NCBI GenBank assembly: GCA_020718525.1
Contig: DYRX01000080.1
Coordinates: 1 to 13,825, forward strand
Source of the DNA: Victivallis vadensis
Lineage (GTDB): Bacteria > Verrucomicrobiota > Lentisphaeria > Victivallales > GWF2-50-93
Direction: 5' to 3'
DNA length: 13,825 bases
The position numbers and the translations under genes were made by a program. The notes under the pieces are model-generated. The model was given only the letters and a program-made list of their open reading frames with translations. It was not told the origin of the DNA and did not search any database. Shown piece by piece: positions 1 to 7,374 of the stretch (the first letter of the stretch is position 1; each line of letters opens with the position of its first letter).

Positions 1-49
1 CTAGCTGATTGTGGAAATCGCTGTTGTTCTAGGCGGAGCCACCCGGTAT

Positions 50-110
50 GGCGCTTTTGCCAAAAGTGCCTTTCTCTGCTTCCTCCTGAGCCACTTTCGC
101 CGAAAGTGGC
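50..110. repeat. Two related near-perfect hairpins in inverted orientation
   Basis: Hairpin A (50-70) has 10-base arms GGCGCTTTTG and CAAAAGTGCC around a single C, with one position needing a G-U pair. Hairpin B (90-110) has perfect 10-base arms GCCACTTTCG and CGAAAGTGGC around a single C. GTATG lies just before A and CATAC just after B. The reverse complement of B plus flank matches A plus flank at about 19 of 25 positions, so they look like two diverged copies facing each other. The design recalls REP-like or protein-binding palindromes. The function is unknown. Confidence 0.55.
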
Positions 111-218
111 ATACTACTGCCGAAAGCACATCTCCCTTCAGACATCTGAATCAGCGACATCGTTAAAAACTGCAAAATTTAAGCGTATCTTCTTTTTAAT
201 CAGCGAATAACAATCACA

Positions 219-235
219 TAGCCGCGTTGCGGCTA
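219..235. repeat. G+C-rich hairpin TAGCCGC-GTT-GCGGCTA
   Basis: A perfect 7-bp stem with a 3-nt loop is followed on the + strand by a run of A (236-241). In neither orientation does it have the 3' T-tract of an intrinsic terminator. Similar GCCGC/GCGGC hairpins sit at 5229-5245, 12512-12527 and 12589-12600, all outside genes, so it may belong to a class of intergenic hairpins in this genome. Confidence 0.5.
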
Positions 236-372
236 AAAAAAGCAAAATAGTGCCACTGAAAAATCACAGAGCTTCGGATCTCTGAATTTCGGACGCAAGG
301 GGGGATGTATCTTCAGATCCCAAGTTGCGGATTCAACGCCCCGATTGACGAATATGGCTATATGGCATGAAC

Positions 373-408
373 CAACGCCCCATGCCTGCGTCCATCCCGC
401 AGGCGTTG
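373..408 (+). promoter_or_regulatory. Hairpin with two mutually exclusive pairings upstream of the symporter
   Basis: GCCTGCG (384-390) pairs perfectly with CGCAGGC (398-404) across a 7-nt loop. Alternatively CAACGCC (373-379) can pair with GGCGTTG (402-408), which shares bases with the first stem. It lies about 130 nt before the start at 539. An RNA switch or attenuator is possible. It could equally be the terminator-like end of a lost upstream gene, although only TTGTT follows it. Confidence 0.2.
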
Positions 409-538
409 TTCAGGACTTCGAGATTGAGAATAAATGCTTCATCTAATAGGATACAGTCAGAGAATTATAAAATCAAGGGAGCAGTTTTTCTCGAATCCTG
501 TTAGTTTAGCGGAATGAAAAAACTTTTAAGGAGCTGGA

Positions 539-2397
539 ATGACAGATCAGGCAGAGAAGAATGAAGATCCCTCTTTGAAAAGAGCAGACGAACAGAATAT
601 CCCTCCGGAACCTCAGGATGCCAGCAAAGGGGAAGTTGCGCTGTATGCGTTCGGCAGTATTGAAAATTCCATCTCTGACCAGTTCTTCAATATCCTTAAC
701 AGTGTCCTGATAGTGGCGATGCATGTCAATCCACTCCTGATAGGGCTGGTTCTGGCGGTCAAGACCTTGTGGGACAGCGTCACAGACCCTGTCATGGCGT
801 ATATAACCGACAACACCCGTTCACGCTGGGGGCGCCGCCGTCCATACATCCTTGTTGGAGGAGTACTTAGGGTTTCCCTTCTCGTGCTGATCTGCATGTT
901 CATGCCGCATGGTGGACATCTCACGTCCAACCCAGTGATGGAGGCGCAGAAATATGCGAACGAGGGGATCTCCGAAGCTGAATCTGCCCGAAAAACTGCG
1001 CTTAAATCTTTGGAGCAGATAGATAGTGCCGAGCCCGCTGTCCAGTCAAAAATCATCGAGATGCTTAAGGGCATCAGGATATCGGCTGAAGATGCATATG
1101 CAAAAATCGGGAAGAATCTGCCTGTCCTACGGGAGGATGCATCGGAGCGCGCTGGAGATGCCGCAAAAAAGAAAGCCCAGTTCGAGGAGCTGAAGTCTGC
1201 TCCGGGCGGATCAGACAGCAGGCGTCTGGAGATTGCGGGAGGTCTCTCTGAAGCGGCGCACGAAAAGCAGGCAAAAGCCGACGAGCTGATAGCAAAAGCC
1301 GACCGCGCCAGGAGCAATGCCATTGCGGCAAAATTTGTTGCAGGGCATATCCTGGCAGTCCATGGGGAGGCAAAAAATGATGAATCTCTTCTTGCCGACC
1401 GCGCCAAGGCGTCTTTGCTAGCCGCAACTGCATTTGCGGACGCAGGTCTTCATCCGTTAGAAGATATTTTCACGATGGAGCCTCAGCCTTTGCCCGTTCC
1501 GTCGAAGAAAAAAAGCATCTGGCAAAATTTGGCGGATGGTTTTACCGCCTATCTGGATCCGAAAAACTACGAACAGCGCGACCTGATAGTTTTTGTACTC
1601 GTCGTATCTCTTATTTTCACTGCGCTGAGCACCATGCAGGGGGTTCCCTATTTCGCCTTGGGGATTGAACTTTGTCCGTCTTACAGCGGGCGCACCTTGG
1701 TTGTCACCTACCGCGCACTGATAAACCAGATTGCCGGACTAGTGGCACCATGGATTCCGGTCCTATGCTTCTCGCTTTATTTTGCGACTGCGATGGAAGG
1801 ACTGCTCTGGGTAGCGGTATTTGCCTGCATCATTGGTATTCCAAGCACAGTTTTGATGTGCTGGTTTGTGCGGGAGCGGACCGAGATATCAGTTCACAAG
1901 AAGCGGAAAGTCAAGCTCTTCCGTTCAATATGGGAGGTTGCCAAAAGCGTACATTTCCTGAAGATATGCTTCATCTACTGTTTTATAGGACTTGTGAACG
2001 GTGTCTTTGTGCAAATCGGCTTTTTCCTCAATGTCTACTGGGTAACCCGCTCCGCGCTTTCCGGCGCCACTCTCGGTGCCTGGGTGAGCATGGTTGCCTG
2101 GGGACTTGGCTTTCTGATGCTCCCAATAATCAACTGGGCGTGCAACCGTTTTCAGAAGCACCGCGTACTGCAGGCCGCCATTATTTGGATGGCTATCGGC
2201 ACTGCTATGAAGTGGATATGCATGAACCCGGAGCACCCGGAATATCAGTTTGTCCTGCCGCACTTCTGCTTTTTGCACTGCTCATCATATGGAGCTATCC
2301 TCTCACCAGAGAACGCATTGCCGAGATCAAAGCGGAATTGCATCGCCGCCACGTCGAGGAGGATAATGAGCAGTCAGGAGCTATTTCCTCTCTTTGA
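539..2397 (+). pseudogene. GPH-family (MFS) sugar:cation symporter, internal deletion plus frameshift
   Basis: The reading frame from 539 encodes an inner-membrane symporter of the glycoside-pentoside-hexuronide family, expected to import a sugar or glycoside with a cation. Visible are the first helices (YAFGSIENSISDQFF; LLIGLVLAVKTLWDSVTDP), the loop 2-3 motif RWGRRRP (residues 96-102), and later helices around GVPYFALGIELCPSYSGR. Residues about 127-325 are an Ala/Lys/Glu-rich, probably helical insert in the loop after helix 3; family members are usually about 450-500 residues. The frame reads normally to EYQFVLP (near 2252). The canonical last helix and tail then appear in the +1-shifted frame (PAALLLFALLIIWSY, then PLTRERIAEIKAELHRRH) and end at 2397. 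About 100 residues, including the conserved D-x-x-D-rich loop and helix 11, are missing at the join. The original frame runs on to 2518 with unrelated sequence. AAGGAG at 528-533 supports the start. Confidence 0.85.
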
Positions 2398-2408
2398 CAA
2401 GAACTTGA

Positions 2409-2591
2409 ATTTCAAATCCAATGATTCGAAGTATTATAGTGGTATCAATAAACAACGGAGTATTTCAGGCCATGAAATGGAAGAATCCCCATCCGGAAAA
2501 AAAGGTAAAATCACTTGAATTCAGCCGTGCTGGCAAGCTGGAGGTAGGTGCACCAGCTCTCTTTGCAATCTCGACCGGAACAAAAAAATAA
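2409..2591 (+). pseudogene. C-terminal remnant of a lost secreted protein gene
   Basis: Between the broken symporter and the esterase, an open frame without a proper start runs to a TAA at 2589-2591. Its translation contains VVSINNGVFQAMKWKNPHPE, KKVKSLEFSRAG and a short tail ending FAISTGTKK. The W-x-NPxPEKxVxS pattern close to a stop resembles the C-terminal end of large secreted or glycan-associated beta-sandwich proteins in Lentisphaerota-type genomes; this family link is from memory. It ends 25 nt before the esterase start, the spacing expected of an operon neighbour whose body has been deleted. The frame is closed just upstream by a TGA at 2406-2408. The only internal ATG (2472) would give a 39-residue product. 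Confidence 0.5.
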
Positions 2592-2616
2592 TTCTCAGAA
2601 AAACAAGGACTTGCAC

Positions 2617-4167
2617 ATGACAATTAGGACTTGGACAGTTTTGCCTGCCATTCTGTGCGCGGCGTCTGTCTGCACAGCGGAGAGGAGCAAAATGGAACTT
2701 CCTTCAATTTTTTCAGACAATATGATCCTGCAAAGAGACTGTGAAGCGGCAGTCTGGGGCTGGGACAAGCCAGGACAAGAAGTCTCCGTCAGCTTCCGCG
2801 GAAAAACAGCAGAGGCTCTAGCCGGAGAAAACGGTGCCTGGAAGCTGAAAATAACGACAGGCGATGCGGCTGAAAATGAAATATTGGCAATACGCGGATC
2901 GGAAAACTGCGAGATTCGCAATGTCGCAGTTGGCGAAGTCTGGATTGCAGGCGGACAGAGCAACATGTGGTGGCAATGCAGTAAGAGCAAAGGATACGGC
3001 GAATTCAAAAATCAGATGAACGATCCATCCCTCCGCATCTGGGATGCGAACACCGCTCCTGGAGAGGCAGGCTATGCCGCTGACGCACGACAATGCACTG
3101 TCAACGCAAAATGGGATCTGACCACTCCGCAGAGCGTCGGAGATTTCCCTGCCACTGCGTTCTTCTTTGCGCGGGGGCTGAGGGAACAGCTCAAAGTGCC
3201 GGTTGGAATTGTCCATCTTGCGGTTCCGGGAGTTGCAGTTCAGAGGTTCATTCCTGCGAATTTCGCAGATGCGCATTTTCAGGATGAACTGCTCCGCATC
3301 GCCCAAGAGACAAAAGCTTATCCAGAGAAGCTTGCGGCATATGAAAAAAACATGAAAGAATGGGAAAAGACTGCGGAAAAGGCAAAGTCCGATGGAGAAA
3401 AAGCTCCTGAAACCCCGAAAAAGCCCGAGAATCCGGAGAATTGGAGATTTGGCACGCTTTTCAACGGAACAGTCGCCCCGGCTGTTCCATATACGGCAAA
3501 GGGATTTGTCTGGTGGCAGGGCGAAGGCAATGCCTATGACCCGCAAAGCTATGCGAAGCTATTTCCGGGGCTGATCGAATCCTGGCGTCAGGAATGGGGC
3601 AGTCCCGAAATGCCATTTCTATTTGTGGAACTTCACAACTTCGGTCCAAAACAGAAAAAGCCATCCGAAGAAGATCCGTGGCCATTTCTGAGAAATGCCC
3701 AGCAGGCGGCTCTCTCACTGAAAAATGTCTGGGAAGTTTCGGTCATTGACATCAAGGAGGACTCCGAGGGCGACTGGCAGATACACCCGCACCGCAAGCA
3801 GTTGGCTGGCGAACGCCTTTTCCTTTGCGCAATGGACAAGGTTTATAGGGACAAAATATTTGCAAGATCATGCCCTAGAATCATTTCTGCGAATTTAGCA
3901 GACGGCGGAGCACTTCTAGTCCTCAACGATGACGCTGTCGGAATCAGGACGCGCGATGGCGGACAAATTGCAGGCTTTGCTCTTGCAGGAAGGGACAAGA
4001 TCTTTTATTGGGCGGACAATGTCAAGATTGATGGGACGAAGATTTATTTAAGTTCGGAAAAAGTGCCTGAGCCGCTTGCGGTGCGATATTCTTTTGCGAA
4101 TCATCCGATCGGCAATCTGGTCAATCCGGCAGGACTTCCCCTCCTAACTTACTCGGCGGAGAAATAA
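2617..4167 (+). CDS. Exported sialate O-acetylesterase-like (SASA domain) carbohydrate esterase
   Basis: This 516-residue secreted esterase probably removes acetyl groups from sialic acid or other acetylated glycans. I chose the ATG at 2617 over the in-frame ATG at 2548 because AAGGA (2605-2609) lies 7 nt upstream and it opens a signal peptide (MTIRTWTVLPAILCAASVCTA). The mature part starts with the N-terminal beta domain signature LPSIFSDNMILQRD and WGW. The nucleophile motif GQSNM follows (Ser115), then WWQGEGN, and DWQIHPHRK near residues 386-393 supplies the family's Asp/His (His390). A Lys/Pro-rich insert (YEKNMKEWEKTAEKA, then TPKKPENPENW) is common in long members. Length is normal and no lesion is visible. 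The stop is one base before the next start, so the two esterases are co-translated. Confidence 0.88.
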   Translation: MTIRTWTVLPAILCAASVCTAERSKMELPSIFSDNMILQRDCEAAVWGWDKPGQEVSVSFRGKTAEALAGENGAWKLKITTGDAAENEILAIRGSENCEIRNVAVGEVWIAGGQSNMWWQCSKSKGYGEFKNQMNDPSLRIWDANTAPGEAGYAADARQCTVNAKWDLTTPQSVGDFPATAFFFARGLREQLKVPVGIVHLAVPGVAVQRFIPANFADAHFQDELLRIAQETKAYPEKLAAYEKNMKEWEKTAEKAKSDGEKAPETPKKPENPENWRFGTLFNGTVAPAVPYTAKGFVWWQGEGNAYDPQSYAKLFPGLIESWRQEWGSPEMPFLFVELHNFGPKQKKPSEEDPWPFLRNAQQAALSLKNVWEVSVIDIKEDSEGDWQIHPHRKQLAGERLFLCAMDKVYRDKIFARSCPRIISANLADGGALLVLNDDAVGIRTRDGGQIAGFALAGRDKIFYWADNVKIDGTKIYLSSEKVPEPLAVRYSFANHPIGNLVNPAGLPLLTYSAEK

Positions 4168-4168
4168 T

Positions 4169-4834
4169 ATGAACAAGGAAATCAGATTCAAGGCTAAACA
4201 GAAAATACTTTTTGAAGGGGATAGCAACACCTATTTGAGGATGCCGCCAGCAATGGATCAGTGGCCCTGGCTCAGAATAAGCAACTCACACCGCTCCTGG
4301 GCGGACATTTTTTCAGAACTGTTTTTTGCCTGGCGTCCGGAACTAAATCTGAGGTTCAACAATTCTGCTGTCGGCGGTTCGACGTGCAGAGACATTTCAG
4401 CACGTTTTGAAGCGGTGGTGGACAAAATCAGGCCGGACTGGATTTTCATTACGCTCGGAGGAAATGATGCCGCACAGAAAATTCCGCCGGAGGACTTCGA
4501 AAATATTCTGAGAGATTACGTTGCCAAAATATCGGAATGGAACGCAAGTCTTGTTTTTGTTCTTGGATTCCGTCCATGCGCCAATGCCAGCGAAGATTCC
4601 GCTAAAAAATATAAGAACAGACTGCCATATTATGAGATTGAAAAAAAGCTTGCGCAGGAATTTATAAACGTGCATTCAGTTGATATCGGCGATGCGCTGT
4701 TCGCAAAATCCGAAGAGCTTTATAGACAATACCACGGGCATAACATCTACAGCGACGGCAATCATCTCAACAATCTCGGTGCGATAATTGTCGCCGGAGA
4801 GCTAGTGAAAGCATGCGGAATATTTGATAAATGA
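4169..4834 (+). CDS. SGNH/GDSL-family hydrolase (esterase/lipase-like)
   Basis: This intact 221-residue SGNH hydrolase has all four blocks: block I FEGDSNT (nucleophile Ser19), block II NNSAVGGST (Gly70, oxyanion hole), block III TLGGND (Asn99) and block V SDGNHLN (Asp196 and His199). There is no signal peptide, so it is probably cytoplasmic and may act on de-acylation of imported sugars or short esters; the substrate cannot be read from the sequence. The start is one base after the upstream TAA. GGAG (4158-4161) inside the end of the upstream gene is the likely ribosome binding site, implying coupling with the SASA esterase. Confidence 0.88.
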   Translation: MNKEIRFKAKQKILFEGDSNTYLRMPPAMDQWPWLRISNSHRSWADIFSELFFAWRPELNLRFNNSAVGGSTCRDISARFEAVVDKIRPDWIFITLGGNDAAQKIPPEDFENILRDYVAKISEWNASLVFVLGFRPCANASEDSAKKYKNRLPYYEIEKKLAQEFINVHSVDIGDALFAKSEELYRQYHGHNIYSDGNHLNNLGAIIVAGELVKACGIFDK

Positions 4835-4849
4835 TAAAATGGTATATCA

Positions 4850-5158
4850 ATGAAAATTCCAAAACTTCTCCTCCAGATGCTCGTGGCGCTGGATATCTCC
4901 GCCGCAGACTTCACTCCGTTGTCAATTACGGAATACTGCAACAGCGGCTTTGTTGATGAAACCCCTGCCGGAGACGGCAAGGGTGGCTGGACAGACCAGG
5001 GGAAGGAAAATTCTCTCAGCGGCTTTCCACAGGGCAAGGTGGAATTCAATGAGATTCCATTCCAGATCCCGCAAGGAGATAAGACAGTAGTGAATCGAGT
5101 TTTGAGCTTCGCATTTGGATTTTTGAATTCGTTTCGGAATTATGCTTTTTTAGCGTAA
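4850..5158 (+). pseudogene. N-terminal remnant of a secreted protein with GGWTDQG motif
   Basis: The 102-codon frame begins with a plausible signal peptide (MKIPKLLLQMLVALDISA). It continues with ITEYCNSGFVDE, GDGKGGWTDQGKEN and KVEFNEIPFQIPQGDKTVV. This pattern (CN-x-GF-x-DE, GGWTDQG, F-x-x-IPF) is what I would expect at the start of much larger secreted, glycan-associated proteins in this kind of genome. After GDKTVV the sequence becomes unrelated and Phe-rich and stops within about 20 codons. The gene therefore appears cut by a deletion near 5090. It starts 15 nt after the SGNH gene with only a weak ribosome binding site. The product, if made, is unlikely to be functional. Confidence 0.6.
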
Positions 5159-5228
5159 CGCATAAAACAGTAAAACTTTTCGTGTTCAGTCGCCGTCGCT
5201 GGTGCAATCGCAGTTCGAATAAGCTCTA

Positions 5229-5245
5229 TGCGGCTGAAAGCCGCA
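5229..5245. repeat. G+C-rich hairpin TGCGGCT-GAA-AGCCGCA
   Basis: A perfect 7-bp stem with a 3-nt loop lies between two converging genes, 6 nt beyond the stop of the minus-strand gene (5251). It lacks a T-tract on either side, so it is not a standard intrinsic terminator. Its position suggests it could still stall or protect transcripts from either side. It resembles the hairpins at 219-235 and 12512-12527. Confidence 0.5.
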
Positions 5246-5250
5246 GTTGA

Positions 5251-6867
5251 TTACTGAAAAATTACGGACTCAATTTTTGAGTCGTCTCCTCTAATGATTT
5301 TTAGGACAGTGCAGTCTCCAATTTTGCAGGAGGCGTTGTCAGAGGATTCCTCCAACATTTTGAGGGAGTCCGGATCGAAGGCTTCACCTTTAAGCGCTTT
5401 GAATGGAAGTCTTTCGGCATGCTTGGAAGCTTGCAGTACCCCGTTTTGATCAAGGATGAGAAATCCGACGCCTGCAACGCCTAAAATCTTTTCGAATGAT
5501 TGGCTTAGCTCATGTTCCCTTTTGGCGCGCAGTTCTATTTCTCTTGTCTTTTCCTCGAGTCTGGCGTTGAATTCTTTGGAATAAAGGTTTCCCAAATATT
5601 CCAGAAGCTTGTCCTTGTCTTTGATGCCGCCAAAATCAGACTCAATCTTTTTTCGTATTTTTTCCTCGATTGGAACAAAAGCCCTGCTGATTTTTCTTCT
5701 AGTCTTTTTTTCGTCAATGCTTTGTTCGAGGTGCTGGAGAAGCTGATTTTCGTCGAGATTTTTTTCCTTCATCAAGTCTTTTATTTTTTTCAGGATGTTT
5801 TTTCCGCTTTCACCCGAAATGTCGAGCTCCTTCATCATTTTTTCGGCGGATTTCAATGAGCGCTCGTTCTTTATGAATTCGTCGAGAATCCTTCCGGCTT
5901 TGATTTTGTCGGTGTATGACGAGACGACGTCGGTTATCCTTCTGATGAATCTGATGGAGGAACTCGAGGAGAGACCCTTTGATTTTCTTTTCAGCTCGTT
6001 TTCAAGTACGAGCATAGCCTGCGCGAGGCTTTCCGGCTCCTGGTCTCTTTCGCCCTCGGCTTTTTTACCGAGCGTTTCAGAAACCATTTGTATGTTCTGC
6101 AAAAGCGCCTCTACCATTGAGTCCCGGTCATATTTTCCGCCGCTCCCAATTTCTTCCACTATTTTGACGATTTGCGCGGCGAGTCCTTCCGGATCGTTTT
6201 TAATCTCGTTTAGAAGCTCTCTTTCGTCCTTGCTTTCATCGAGCATCTTTTCAAAGAAATAGCGCAGGATTTCAGTTTTGGAGTCGTCGTCGGAGGAGGA
6301 GCTCCCGCGATAGACCTCCGATTTCTTTACGATTTTCTCGTCCTCGCCAATGGCTCTGTAGACAGACGCGTTGAACGCTATATGCGTGATGGCATTGTCG
6401 CGCATAAGCTTCTCTATTCCGCCTTCCTCTTCTATCAGCCTGTGGTCCTGGCTGAAAAATTTGAAGAAAAGAAAAAATTCCCAGGAGCTTATGTCCTTCA
6501 TGAACTTGATGCTGTGAATATGCAGGGATTCAAAATGTCTGGCAAATTTGGAGACGACAGGATTTCCTTCTTCGACAGGCATCGCGAAAAAAAGGAGTTT
6601 TCCTTCAGTGAGTGAAACGCTGAGATCCCCATATTTTTTGAATATTGGAAGAAGCTCCTGCCAAGATTTTTTCATCTGCGCGACGGCTATCGGATGTTTT
6701 GGCGGATAAAGGGACAGATGCGAGAAAGTCAGGCAGAGATTTTTTACGAAGGAGACAACATCGTCAACCGATGCGGCCTGCCCGTGATCTTCGGATGGGA
6801 GAAGGTCTGCAGGACTCTGATCTTGCTGATTTGCGAGCTCTCCCTGGTTCGGAATCATTTGATGCAT
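5251..6867 (-). CDS. Cytoplasmic protein with YPxxHP module and C-terminal PAS-like segment; function unknown
   Basis: The 538-residue protein has no signal peptide or membrane helix. Residues about 35-180 contain LYPPKHPIAV, SLTEGKLLFF and SSWEFFLFFKFF. A helix, a YP-x-x-HP motif, a short strand pair and a helix of this type occur at the N-terminus of some HD-GYP or HEAT-repeat regulators. A Ser/Asp linker (residues about 188-197) leads to a long, highly charged helical middle with likely coiled coil near 400-455. The last 80 residues resemble a PAS fold (GVGFLILDQNGVLQASKHAE). No GGDEF, HD, kinase or DNA-binding motif is visible, so a scaffold or sensor role is only inference. The start could be ATG 6867 or ATG 6858; the latter forms an ATGA overlap with the upstream stop. 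Neither has a clear ribosome binding site, suggesting translational coupling. Confidence 0.65.
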   Translation of the reverse strand: MHQMIPNQGELANQQDQSPADLLPSEDHGQAASVDDVVSFVKNLCLTFSHLSLYPPKHPIAVAQMKKSWQELLPIFKKYGDLSVSLTEGKLLFFAMPVEEGNPVVSKFARHFESLHIHSIKFMKDISSWEFFLFFKFFSQDHRLIEEEGGIEKLMRDNAITHIAFNASVYRAIGEDEKIVKKSEVYRGSSSSDDDSKTEILRYFFEKMLDESKDERELLNEIKNDPEGLAAQIVKIVEEIGSGGKYDRDSMVEALLQNIQMVSETLGKKAEGERDQEPESLAQAMLVLENELKRKSKGLSSSSSIRFIRRITDVVSSYTDKIKAGRILDEFIKNERSLKSAEKMMKELDISGESGKNILKKIKDLMKEKNLDENQLLQHLEQSIDEKKTRRKISRAFVPIEEKIRKKIESDFGGIKDKDKLLEYLGNLYSKEFNARLEEKTREIELRAKREHELSQSFEKILGVAGVGFLILDQNGVLQASKHAERLPFKALKGEAFDPDSLKMLEESSDNASCKIGDCTVLKIIRGDDSKIESVIFQ

Positions 6868-7121
6868 TTCATTCTAGCCATAAGTTTTCTGAACTGCTCT
6901 AGCACTTCGTCTGCAATAGAGCCAGTGCACTCTTCAATGATAATCTCTTCGTCAGTTATTCCACCTTTGAGATTTAGGACAAGGCCAAATGCCACTTTTG
7001 CTGAAAATTCATACGCGTCCCAGCTGACATAGACGTCATAGCCCTCCGACTCCAGGAACTGCGACATGGCTCCTTTAGCCTCGTCCTTTGTCATGCAATG
7101 TTTTTGGGAGAGTCTGCTCAT
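6855..7121 (-). CDS. Small hypothetical protein (88 aa) coupled to the PAS-like gene
   Basis: I do not recognise the family. I prefer the ATG at 7121 over the longer frame from 7232 because AAGGGAA lies just upstream on the minus strand and the extra N-terminus looks like translated leader. The product begins MSRLSQKHCMTKDEAK and looks like a compact alpha/beta protein with a central sheet (YDVYVSWDAYEFSAKVAFGL) and a C-terminal helix. Its TGA (6857-6855) overlaps the ATG at 6858 of the next gene, so the two are very likely co-expressed and may work together. A weak candidate promoter on the minus strand (TTGCAT, 17 nt, TATGGT) lies upstream, near 7185-7213. Confidence 0.6.
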   Translation of the reverse strand: MSRLSQKHCMTKDEAKGAMSQFLESEGYDVYVSWDAYEFSAKVAFGLVLNLKGGITDEEIIIEECTGSIADEVLEQFRKLMARMKCIK

Positions 7122-7250
7122 GGCGTATTTTCCCTTTCGTGTGAATGAAAAATGCAAAACCCGCAATCTTCCGAAAGCTCTTATTACCATACACTCATTG
7201 GCTAAATCATGCAAGCACAAAAAGTGAGACAATAAAAAATGATAAATTTA

Positions 7251-7305
7251 TTGTTGGGAGCCTTGAATCCCAAATATGATACCCTATTGTAACAGTGAGG
7301 TATCA
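7251..7305 (+). promoter_or_regulatory. Candidate promoter with dyad in the spacer, upstream of the Cys-rich gene
   Basis: TTGTTG (7251-7256) and TATGAT (7275-7280) are separated by 18 nt and could be -35 and -10 boxes. A dyad TTGGGA-n8-TCCCAA (7254-7273) fills the spacer, where MerR-type or other repressor/activator operators often lie. A second dyad, TGATACC-n15-GGTATCA (7277-7305), overlaps the -10 box and the start of the leader. About 90 nt of leader then precede the start at 7375. Regulation by metal or redox state is inference from the gene product. Confidence 0.35.
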
Positions 7306-7374
7306 GAAATGGGCTTCCGCAAGTAGGCGGATCTTCTAGGTGCTGAAATTTAGAGATTAAGAAGGAGTACTGAA

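Larger units (their letters stand above)
1..538. other. Palindrome-rich intergenic region without a recognisable gene
   Basis: I see no convincing coding sequence here on either strand. The stretch holds several short symmetric elements: two hairpins at 50-70 and 90-110, a TTCAGA-CA-TCTGAA dyad at 137-150, a G+C-rich hairpin at 219-235, an imperfect inverted pair at 276-286 and 312-320 (GGATCTCTGAA / TTCAGATCC), and a hairpin at 384-404. The word CAACGCCCC occurs twice in direct orientation (334-342 and 373-381), and AATCAGCGA occurs twice (149-157 and 198-206). The 3' part must carry the promoter and leader of the gene starting at 539, but I cannot name a convincing promoter. It may also hold remains of an older gene or mobile element. 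Confidence 0.5.

Noticed and set aside
302..424. Possible end of an IS200/IS605-type element (hairpin near 384-404 and short open frame ending near 364)
   Set aside because: No transposase sequence is recognisable and the hairpin alone is not diagnostic. It is kept only as a structural observation.
613..1407. Long minus-strand open frame opposite the symporter insert
   Set aside because: It lies wholly antisense to a recognisable protein, has a biased Ser/Arg/Ala composition typical of a shadow frame, and has no convincing start context.
1672..2260. Plus-strand second frame within the symporter, before the frameshift
   Set aside because: Up to about 2250 it is only an out-of-frame reading of the symporter. 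Only its end, 2252-2397, carries genuine symporter sequence, and that is included in the pseudogene.
5159..5250. Intrinsic terminator between the converging genes
   Set aside because: The hairpin at 5229-5245 has no T-tract in either direction, so I list it only as a hairpin.
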